A DNA stretch of 64,000 nucleotides from Crotalaria pallida (taxonomy: Eukaryota; Streptophyta; Magnoliopsida; Fabales; Fabaceae), in NCBI GenBank assembly GCA_037953625.1, contig CM075655.1, forward strand, positions 21,160,001 through 21,224,000, read 5' to 3'. A program made the translations under genes and the position numbers. Position 1 is the stretch's first letter. Each line of letters opens with the position of its first letter. Under the pieces are notes generated by a model. That model was given only the letters and a program-made list of their open reading frames with translations. It was not told the DNA's origin and did not search any database. Positions 56,801 through 64,000 of this stretch are shown piece after piece.

Positions 56801-59641
56801 ATTTTCAATTTTTCAAATTCTGTATATGAACTCTTTTATTGTTTGTTTCATAAAATGGATTGTTTAAAAATAATGAATTATGTTTTAATTTTAAATATTA
56901 CTTTTAGTCTGTATGCCGTATATCTCTTACTTATTTCTTAATGAATTTTTCTGTAAGAAACTCTCATGCTGACACATCATGGCTAGTATTATTTGCATCA
57001 TCCTCTGTATTTTTCGTTCTTTGTTTTCTTTTCCAATTTTAATATATTTTTTTCGCTGGTATCAAGATTGTTGGTCATTTTGTACGTATTGATATTTTAT
57101 TCAGAAGGGAAGCATACACCTGTTGGCCACAAAATACAGGTGCTGAAGTATTTAACTTTGGGAGTAGAATTGACCATATTCTATGTGCTGGTTCATGCTT
57201 ACACGAATCAGATGACCTGCAATCCCATAGTTTCGTAAATTGCCATGTTAAGGAATGTGACATTTTGACGCACTATAAACGGTGTAAGCCTGAAAACACG
57301 CTGAGGTAAGATGCATGCATTGCACATGAAATATATTGTAAGCTATTTTGTCGCTAGTCTGGATGGTAAACTTATTTGGATATGGATGTTAGATAATTGG
57401 TCGTACGGTTGTACTCCAACGTACCCTATGTTTTCAATTATATCATGTTACATTGCACGTTCACAGAATTCGCAGAGATCATCTCCCTACATTTCAGAAA
57501 TTATTTTTTATTCTTTATTTTTATGATTTTCCCTCTATTGTTTAATGGACACATTTATACTTTTTTCCCCACTCAGAGTGAGGTTCTGAAGCTGTAATGT
57601 GTTGAATGGTCAAGATTTGCATACATCTGTGCTACATGTCTTCCTGGAAGATAGTATATAAGTTTAACTTTGACTTTATGGTCTGCTCAGTGCCCAGAGG
57701 TGGAAAGGAGGTCGGAGCATTAAACTGGAAGGATCTGATCATGCTCCAGTTCTTTTGACTTTAAATGATATTCCCGAAGTCTCTTTGCATAGTACTCCTT
57801 CCTTGTCTGCTCGATATGTCCCCATGGTTCACGGCTTACAGCAAACTCTAGGTAACAAACATTGTTTCTTATTAAGATGACAACTTTTGTTCATATTAAT
57901 GTTTATTTATTTTTAAGCTTTCGCTTGCAGTGTCAGTTTTGATGAAAAGACGAGTTTCTGAAGAAATGAAATCATGCAAGATGTCACATGAGAACATCAC
58001 ATTGGGGAGTGCTTGTGAGAGAGTAGAAGAACCAGTTGACAAAACTGGCTCATCTGTCGTATCATCTAATGAATGTTGTTTTCCTCCAAGCCAGGAGTCT
58101 GAAGATAGCATTTTGGAATCAAACGAACTTTCTAGAGGTTCTTCTTCTCAGGAGGCTGTTTCTCTATCAGGAAGTGAGTCTGAAAAATCAATTGTCAAGC
58201 AATGCAATGAAACCAAGAAAAAAGCTAGAAACAGTCATTGGTCCCAACTCTCGCTTCGGTCTTTTTTTCAGAAAAGTAAATGTACTGGCAATGGTGTCAA
58301 TGAATCTTGTATTGATGATTCAAATAATCAGGCTGAACCCTCACAACCTGGCCCTCGCTTACATGAAACACCTGCAATATTTGATCATTGTGGTACTCCC
58401 AAGCAATGTGAGTTGGAAATGGATGCATGTGATCAGGATTTAGCTAAACTAAATGAGAATTCTACAAAGAAAGAAAAGAGTAATGTGGCTTCGTTGGAGT
58501 GGCAAAGAATACAACAATTGATGCAGAACAGTATACCTCTTTGCAAGGGCCATAATGAACCTTGTATCGCTCGCGTGGTGAGGAAACAAGGACCTAATTT
58601 TGGTCGCAGGTTCTATGTTTGTGCACGTGCTGAGGTAATCTGTTTTCTTTTGTGGTTTTGGCTAATGTGCTTGTAATTCTTAGAAAATTACTCTTTATGC
58701 AGTTTGCTATTGTTCTTGTGACGATATGGTCTATCTGCACTATCTCCAAAAATATTAAATCTTGTATCTCTGTTAGGGCGGAGAAATTCATAGTTTGGAC
58801 TTTAGTGTGGCTATCTTTTTGATTTGGTGCACAGACTATGTCTACCGAATATTTCTTAGGTAAAAAGTAATGAAGTTCATCAGGATGTATTATCTTTTAA
58901 CCCGTACATAGTAGGGTAAAAATATATTAGGCGTAACTTCCCCTATGTTGTAGTTGCTAATTTGAGGAATTTAGTCACTCATTTCAATTTGATTAGTTGC
59001 TCTGTTCATTACAGCAACTTCATTCTCTCTGGTTCCAGTTAAAACGAGGTTGCTTCCTCAGTTATTTGATCAAAGCAATTTACGGACAATTTAAGAGAGA
59101 AATTCACTGAAGCAATCAACCAACAGTATTTTTTTCTTTTTTTAATAATACATATCTTTTGCTATAACATAGTACATATGTAACATCATTAGTTGCATTT
59201 TGCTTAAGCCAGCCAAACAAAGTTAGAGATTAAATAATTCTTTCTAAATAATAAGGACTCAACTGCTCTAATAGAAACTGTGGGACTAAATTTCTCCAAT
59301 GAGAAAATGGGAGACCAAATAATATGAAGCTGTGTAAATTGTTATATTTGTTTACGGTTTAGATCTGTTGACACTGTTACAAGAAATAGCACACTCGAGA
59401 CATTGTGTGTCTTCCTTTAGATATATCATAGCCACAACTGCTAATTTGTTAAGTCATCTTTTGTTTCCAACCTAGTCTCCCTTTATATGTATTTCAGAAT
59501 TTGTGTATCACCCCAGCTTAAACACTGTTATGCAGTAAGTAGTGAATATGAACGTGTTTCTCCTTTCAGGGGCCCGCATCTAATCCTGATGCAAACTGTG
59601 GTTACTTTAAATGGGCTGCATCAAAGTCTAGGAATAAATAA
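46204..59641 (+). CDS. APE2: DNA-(apurinic/apyrimidinic site) endonuclease 2, ten exons
   Basis: Exons by GT/AG sites and phase: 46204-46311, 46413-46524, 49103-49321, 56142-56227, 56409-56524, 56613-56693, 57105-57305, 57691-57851, 57931-58634, 59570-59641. They join to an unbroken 619-residue frame, close to the size of Arabidopsis APE2. The endonuclease/exonuclease/phosphatase fold shows NVNGLRPR (7-14), Glu37 (ETK), VYGPRA (151-156), GDLNIAP (Asp193, Asn195), RIDHIL (Asp264) and GSDHAP (Asp324, His325). A PCNA-binding box QLSLRSFF spans 467-474. A GRF zinc finger closes the protein (Cys566, His569, Cys592, Cys606). The family removes blocked 3' ends and cuts AP sites in nuclear base-excision repair with PCNA. 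The start is the first ATG, directly before MKIVTYNVNG. Introns 2 and 3 are enlarged by repeats. Confidence 0.96.
46901..46931. repeat. (AT)n(AC)n microsatellite in APE2 intron 2
   Basis: Alternating AT then AC dinucleotides. The next 300 bp (to about 47230) look like a minus-strand retro-fragment without a recognised domain. Confidence 0.85.
47764..47801. repeat. (CT)n microsatellite in APE2 intron 2
   Basis: Eighteen CT units. A complementary GA-rich strand would read as GAGA elements. Confidence 0.95.
49368..49619 (-). repeat. 3' LTR of the intronic copia element (252 bp)
   Basis: Minus sense TGTTAGATATAGC...ATTCTAAAA. Preceded in minus sense by a polypurine tract CAAGGGGGAA (49620-49629). 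Confidence 0.9.
49908..50668. mobile_element. hAT-like non-autonomous insertion inside the copia element
   Basis: Ends hold inverted ACCGATACG / CGTATCGGTG pieces and many CGATACG/GGATACG subterminal copies. Flanks CACAGTAG (49900-49907) and TGCAGTAG (50669-50676) agree at 6 of 8 bases, consistent with an aged 8-bp duplication. The AT-rich centre has no transposase. Confidence 0.6.
50690..51540 (-). pseudogene. copia RT (end) and RNase H region
   Basis: Minus strand. The RT part 51447-51151 has LCYVDDIIITG with the catalytic YVDD box, and GAVDYLGIEIK. Downstream is the copia RNase H signature (SEPDDRKSTSG, WITRSTAKAEF near 50760-50870). The frame is broken; the upstream half of RT is largely absent. 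Confidence 0.8.
51541..53128 (-). pseudogene. Second copia module: protease, pre-integrase, integrase
   Basis: The minus-strand ORF from 53128 has PDSGATNHLTADAS (retropepsin DSG), YMGNGSGLSI and the pre-integrase WHCRLGHPNE...CTSCCYAKSHK. Next is integrase VYIDLWGPSPILSSSGFKYC, then the copia integrase tail KVFGCASYPLLRPY...ECTFLGY (52037 onward). It is followed by a Ser/Pro-rich linker to RT. No gag belongs to this module. Confidence 0.82.
53330..53542 (-). repeat. LTR of a second copia element inside the first
   Basis: Minus sense TGATAGTTTTGC...TTCTCTTGCA (213 bp), followed by TGTTATCGGAGTCAGAGC, a variant initiator-tRNA primer site. It interrupts the integrase of the first module. Confidence 0.7.
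53543..54460 (-). pseudogene. First copia module: protease, pre-integrase, start of integrase
   Basis: Minus strand. LDSGATHHLTSDASN (protease) and YMGNGSGMSITGIG near 54300-54400, then pre-integrase LGHPNEGVV...CSACAVAKSHK (53889-53700) and integrase start VYVDLW. It ends where the second LTR begins. Confidence 0.82.
54461..55685 (-). pseudogene. copia gag
   Basis: The minus-strand ATG at 55685 opens MAANFDHSSSHVPPALP. Then come KLSDKNYLVRKQQVEAVIASHRLQ and the UBN2-type gag core (WEELHNYF, LRTAKKATQSISEYIMRIKAL, 55343-55140). A Gln/His-rich C-terminal part follows (54769-54503). Frame breaks lie near 55400 and 54850. Confidence 0.78.
55719..55731 (-). other. Primer binding site of the intronic copia element
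   Basis: Minus-strand TGGTATCAAGAGC right after the 5' LTR. Close to the initiator tRNA-Met complement, with one extra A. Confidence 0.85.
55732..56003 (-). repeat. 5' LTR of the intronic copia element (272 bp)
   Basis: Matches the 3' LTR except for small changes and a longer AGAGAAG microsatellite (55765-55812). Confidence 0.9.
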
Positions 59642-59930
59642 TGGTGGTCAAAGGAATGGGTCCTGATGACTGCCCACATCATCCAAGTTCCTTTTATTCC
59701 GATAATATGACACATCCCAGTTTTGCATGATTCAGAAAGTTTCTAACTACCTACTTGAAGGATCTATCTCTCAGCCTTTTGTTCACCCTTTTGAGAAATT
59801 TCCTTGTACCTTTCTGCTTCAATTGTGGGTTTTGTGAATTTCAGGCATACTCGCCTGCTGCCTCCTCATATGTAAGATAGTAGGTCTGTTTCTCCACAGA
59901 CAACGATGGTTAAGGGGTAGCTTAGTACTG
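59642..59930 (+). other. APE2 3' untranslated region (likely)
   Basis: Follows the APE2 stop codon. No ORF. Poly(A) site not defined from sequence alone. Confidence 0.4.
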
Positions 59931-60128
59931 TTGACAATGCACCATATTAGCATCTGAGCTAACTAATTGGAGCAACCTGGCAGTTTATGCTGACATTTAT
60001 TTGCCGGAGTTACTGAGGAACTTCTTATGCTGACAAGGCACCATATTAGCATCTGAGCTAACTAATTCGAGCAACCTGGCAGTTTATGCTGACATTTATT
60101 TGCCGGAGTTACTGAGGAACTTCTTGTG
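59931..60128. repeat. 99-bp tandem duplication downstream of APE2
   Basis: Units 59931-60029 and 60030-60128 differ at only a few bases. May lie in the 3' UTR or just beyond. Confidence 0.92.
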
Positions 60129-61966
60129 CGTGCATCATGTTTGACTTGAAAAGTACTTGATTAAATGTAAGTGCAGGTTCTCCTTGAGTTTAAGCTTAAG
60201 TTATCTCTCTCCCCTTTATTTATATTTGATTAAAGCTTAAAGAACCCATAATTGTGTTAATTTTCAACGTTTGCATGTTCCGTAGGTTGTAAAGCCATAT
60301 GAAGAATAGAGTCACATACCATGGTACACTGGCTTGTGTGGTTCAATTTTGTCAACAGAAAAAAATTCTGTTTGGTGATTTTATTGAGGTTGATTAGTAT
60401 GGAACATATATAATACAGAATATATTTTCTAATGTAAATACCTTACAAATCAGGACCTAATAATCATTGACTACAAAAGATTCAAAGGCTAATAGGAAAT
60501 AAGAGCTGCAGCTTTCAATAATAACAGCAAACCTTTAATTTTTTGAAATTCTGCACATCGTAATCGATTGCTTGATGCCGTGCAACTCAAGAAAGAGCTG
60601 CTTCAACTCAAAATTTCTAGGAATTCTCTCCAATTTACCCAAAAACATGGCACCTCCTGCTTGCCTCGAGATTGAGTGGCAAAAAATTGTGTATTACTTA
60701 GCAAATTTCAATCAAATAACTGTTCCCTTTCCATATCTTTCACCATTTGCACTCTATAAACATTCCCTTTCTTTGACAATTGATCTTTGTTCCTTTAGAA
60801 ACAACAACCCAAACACACTATGTTGAATTTCTCTCTAAAATTCGAGTGCCACCTTTGAAGCAAAAATCATGTACAAACCTCTTTGTTATTAGGTTTTTTT
60901 TTTTTTTTGTGTTAAGGTAATCGATTAACCTGAGATGATAATCAATTATAAGCTCTATTTTGGTGTTATCTAGGTATTCTGAGTGGGTAATCAATTATCA
61001 GCGCTTGGTAATTGATTATTAGCTTAGGAATTTCAAGCTAAGAATCAATTACTAGAGTTAGTAGGTTTTTTTTTTTTGGTAGAAAAGTTAGTTGTTGATA
61101 AACACATGGTAAGTTGCAAAAGTAAAGTTTTTTCAACAGTTAATCGATTAACAATTCATGGCAATCAATTACTAGATTTACAAACATAGAAAATAGGAAG
61201 TATTAACTATTTAATCAATTTTCTTAAGATTCTAAGTATCATTTTTGCTACAAATAAATATTTTGTGTAATTTGATTAATCAAAAAAGTATTAGATGAAA
61301 TTGAAACCGAAGGCAATTGTTGATAAGAATTATAAAATGAATTTGTACATGATGGGGTACGCAAAATAAAGTTGAGTTTTTGGTATAATTCTAATCGAAG
61401 TCCTATGTTCGAAAAAAAAGATAATAATGAACTTCAGACATTGCTTGCATTTGGGATTGTGGTGAGGTATGAGGAAAAGAATACATTATGATTGGGTATC
61501 AAGTGGGAATTATAAAGGGGTGTCCCTTGACAGTGGCTCGTTCGTGACCTTGAGGCATTGTGGGTAGAATAATCCTATGATGAGTAGGAATTGCTAACCT
61601 CACTTGGGATATTATTACATAACTACAATGTTTCTATTGACCTCTTACTAATATCTTGGTTAGTGGAGGATGGTTCTCGATTTAGTCTAATCCTTAGAGG
61701 AATCGTGATAAGTGTTTTACTTGTTGGAGACATACGTGATTGCAATAGATTTACTCCCGATCACTTTCCTTAAAGACCGATTTATGAGAAGATTGATGAT
61801 TATTGGATCCAAGACTATGAATGAACGATTACAAGAATTCATTAAGATGAACTAGATAATACTTGTTTAATCCAGTTGTGTTATGATGCATAAATTATAT
61901 GTTATTTGTGTTTGTTTATTTTCAGTTATATTATATACTATTTACATAATAATATATCAGTAACTA
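60129..61966. other. Intergenic, with an ATCGAT/ATCAAT palindrome cluster at 60915-61175
   Basis: AT-rich, no gene. The cluster includes GTAATCGATTAACC and mutated AATCAATTA forms, suggesting an old LTR remnant. The rest, including 61300-61860, shows no recognisable domain. Confidence 0.45.
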
Positions 61967-62662
61967 ACAATGACGGACCTGAGATTTTTTAGCTATGGGG
62001 TGACATATACATAAATACTGAATATTTAAAAATATAGTGTATTTTTTTAAAAATACATTATTTATTAGTATAAATAAAGGGATGTTCAATCAATACAATT
62101 AATGTAAATCATATTAAAAAACTATATAATAGTATAACATTGTTTCACATATTTACATCAATAAAATTCATGATAGAGAAATACATTGTTTTATAATTAT
62201 TCTTTATGTATTAGCATTTTTTTAGTGCATGTTACATGTAATTTATTTAATTCAAAATTAAAGAGCCAAAGTTTTAACATATTTGTTGATATATAGTTGC
62301 AATGTTAGTATGTTGCAACTATAGCAACTTTGGTAAGTTGCAATCGGTTAAAAAAAATTATAGCAATTTTAGTAAGTTAAATTTTTTCGTATGTTCAGGA
62401 TCATGTTCAATCCCCTTTTGCCATTTTTTTCTATTTACAATTTGCAACTTTATTTCAAAAAATAAAATCGAAAGCATTGGTACAACAAATCGAACACATG
62501 AAACTGAATAAAGCAACATCAACAACCAACCACTACATTCACAACCTTGTTCATTTGTATTGAACATTTAAAAATTTACTTATAACATAAAATATGTATG
62601 TTTTAAAAAAAATGTTTGTGGGGGCTATAGCCCCCGTTATCTAATACATGGGTCTGTCCCTA
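61967..62662. mobile_element. Non-autonomous hAT-like element, 0.7 kb
   Basis: Flanked by AGTAACTA (61959-61966) and AGTAACTT (62663-62670), an 8-bp duplication with one mismatch. Ends hold GACGGACCTGAG and, inverted, GACAGACCCATG, resembling Tip100-type hAT ends. GGGGGCTATAGCCCCC near the right end is a subterminal palindrome. No transposase. Confidence 0.65.
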
Positions 62663-62700
62663 AGTAACTTACTCTCTATCCCTGTATGTTTGCCAGGAAT

Positions 62701-63158
62701 CAAAGATGTTGACTCGATACCTTTTCAATTTGGAGATGAGACCACTCCTGACGGGGAGTGAGACTATGAGAATCATGTAACAATGTTTGAGGAAGACTTA
62801 AAGATTACATTGCGTCACCCAGATCCGAGGTCGAGGCTAGGACCAAGAAAGTTTCGTCTGCCCATGACTATACCATAATGTACATGCCACCAATGTTTAC
62901 CTATCAGCATGGGCCCGGTGCATCGAATCTTCGTAGTATATGACATATACCCCTCTTCCCGCATGAGAAAGAATTGTTAGAGAATATCTCATATTTCTAA
63001 TCCAGCTCATAGATTCAGGTTTCTATCTCGTTTTGAGTATGTTCCAAGTGTAGAGATGATTACTGATGACGAGTAGGATGAAACGATGGAAGAGGAAGTG
63101 GAAGAGGATCAGATAATAAGTTTAGTATATCAAGCTAATAAGTTTAGTCATAAGTAAA
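62701..63158 (+). pseudogene. Unidentified decayed ORF
   Basis: One plus-strand frame reads about 152 codons broken by four stops (TGA, TAA, TAG, TAG). It has non-random composition, including RHPDPRSRLGPRKFRLP and the acidic tail ETMEEEVEEDQ. The composition and shared frame argue for former coding. I do not recognise the family. Confidence 0.35.
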
Positions 63159-63219
63159 AGTATATTTCGATAAAGTTGTTATGTTATAAAAAACAAAAAC
63201 TTTGTAAATAGTAGTGATG

Positions 63220-63227
63220 CAATAATA

Positions 63228-63260
<33 letters not shown>

Positions 63261-63262
63261 GT
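63220..63262. repeat. (AAT)n/(ATT)n microsatellite
   Basis: AAT repeats switch to ATT repeats at 63240, so the run is a perfect self-complementary foldback. Confidence 0.9.
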
Positions 63263-63399
63263 TATGTATAATATATCCTAATTAGTATATTTTCAAGTTA
63301 ATGTATTTCAGTTGGATAAAAAAATGGTTCACAAGAATAGAGTTTCTGCACAAATTCAAATTTATTATATTATTTTGGGTTAAAAATCAGGACGTTACA
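63263..63399 (+). mobile_element. Possible Tekay LTR end
   Basis: GGTTAAAAATCAGGACGTTACA resembles the 3' end of Tekay-type LTRs. The start was not found. Confidence 0.25.
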
Positions 63400-63410
63400 C
63401 GTGTCACTTT

Positions 63411-63507
63411 TTTGGTTATATAAGTTGATTTGTAGGTTATTTTGAAGCCTCATATATCATTATTCTATCATAAGGCTACGAAATAACCTACAGCTTACAT
63501 AACCAAA
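63411..63507. mobile_element. Short foldback (MITE-like), 97 bp
   Basis: Arms TTTGGTTATATAAG...TAGGTTATTTTGAAGCC and GGCTACGAAATAACCTA...CATAACCAAA pair over about 33 bases with few mismatches. No convincing duplication. Confidence 0.55.
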
Positions 63508-63956
63508 TAAGATATGGGTGTATTGGTTAAATTTTGGGTCAGAAAATAATTTCCTGAAAGGAAAACCAATAAGAGTTATAGGTGCCTTGCCAACCAGAGA
63601 CTATACGAGAGATTATTCCCCAATCCTGGACCACCACATGGATCATGGTCCGGGTCAATGAATTCGTGACACTTGGCAAAAGCTGGTGAGTTGCCATGTG
63701 AGAGAAAAACTAATAGAGACAGCTTACACTGTCGATTTCATCTTGCTCAAATCACATGCCAAAACACCGCTTAATCCCTTCATTTCAAAAACTCTCCTCC
63801 AACACCCAATACACCACCGCTCCATGAAAACCCAACTCCATGCTCCATGAAAACAGAAAGAAAAATACCATTTTGTTTGTAACTACCTCTCCTTCCTGGT
63901 CTCAATTTTTCTTCATTCATACCCACACCGGAAAAATTGATTTTTCAAACACCCAC

Positions 63957-64000
63957 ATGGTTGTTTTGTCCATTGTGGCTCTTTGCCTTCACTCTTCCTT
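63957..64000 (+). CDS. Possible start of a further gene (runs off the window)
   Basis: ATG at 63957 opens MVVLSIVALCLHSS, hydrophobic like a signal peptide, after a CT/CA-rich leader of about 150 bases. It has only 14 codons and no domain. An upstream ATG at 63824 gives an 8-codon uORF-like frame. Needs the flanking sequence to judge. Confidence 0.25.
   Translation, partial: MVVLSIVALCLHSS

Noticed and set aside
56993..57526. Hydrophobic plus-strand ORFs around APE2 exon 7
   Set aside because: They overlap exon 7 and its introns in wrong frames; the splice-defined exon explains the region.
61320..61860. Possible plant mobile domain remnant (ISWLVEDGSRFSLILRG)
   Set aside because: Only a vague resemblance over 30 residues with frame breaks; not enough to call.

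Overview
This is a stretch of plant nuclear chromosome. The evidence is spliced exons with GT/AG introns, plant-lineage LTR retrotransposons, a Tourist-like MITE and a full gene for the plant DNA-repair enzyme APE2. Several repeat types (clusters of the palindrome TTAATCGATTAA inside LTRs, plant mobile domain fragments, the style of the LTRs) look legume-like. I infer Fabaceae but cannot name a species. I see no bacterial, organellar, tRNA, rRNA or CRISPR feature. Only one host gene is complete; about 80% of the window is transposon-derived.

Layout. 1-3.6 kb: end of a non-autonomous LTR-type element carrying a 'putative plant transposon protein' ORF with two nonsense codons, then a long LTR-like tail. 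3.6-5.9 kb: unrecognised sequence with one exon-like remnant and a minisatellite. 5.9-9.6 kb: a dead hAT transposon on the minus strand. 9.6-23.2 kb: the 3' end of an old gypsy element whose LTR (11039-23190) is split by a younger, structurally complete Tat-lineage gypsy element (11574-22437; LTRs about 2.2% diverged, TSD GAGAG). That element has gag, pol and an antisense extra ORF, all with broken frames. 23.2-37.5 kb: two minus-strand Tekay/Del-type chromoviruses. The first is cut in gag by a 5.5-kb solo LTR (25214-30752, TSD TAATT). The second has a 3.8-kb LTR that took a 5'-truncated L1 LINE (14-bp TSD). 37.5-42.6 kb: end of a plus-strand Tekay-type element, a minus-strand Tat-like fragment, and LTR-like pieces with tandem repeats. 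42.7-45.5 kb: a decayed Mutator-like element with mirrored arrays of short hairpins, a MULE transposase fragment facing a plant mobile domain fragment, and a SINE-like insertion.

46.2-59.6 kb holds the APE2 gene: ten exons that splice to an uninterrupted 619-codon frame. Its third intron is 6.8 kb long because a 6.6-kb antisense copia element sits in it, and that element in turn holds a second copia LTR and a small hAT-like insertion. A Tourist-like MITE lies about 120 bp before the APE2 start codon. 59.6-64 kb is intergenic: a 99-bp tandem duplication, a palindrome cluster, a small hAT-like element, an unidentified decayed ORF, a foldback element, and at the very end a possible start of another gene.

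The genes do not form a pathway. The story is repeated insertion and decay of transposons around one maintained repair gene. Insertion order can be read from interrupted units and target-site duplications, and many nonsense mutations in the elements look like C-to-T or G-to-A changes, as expected for methylated, silenced DNA.
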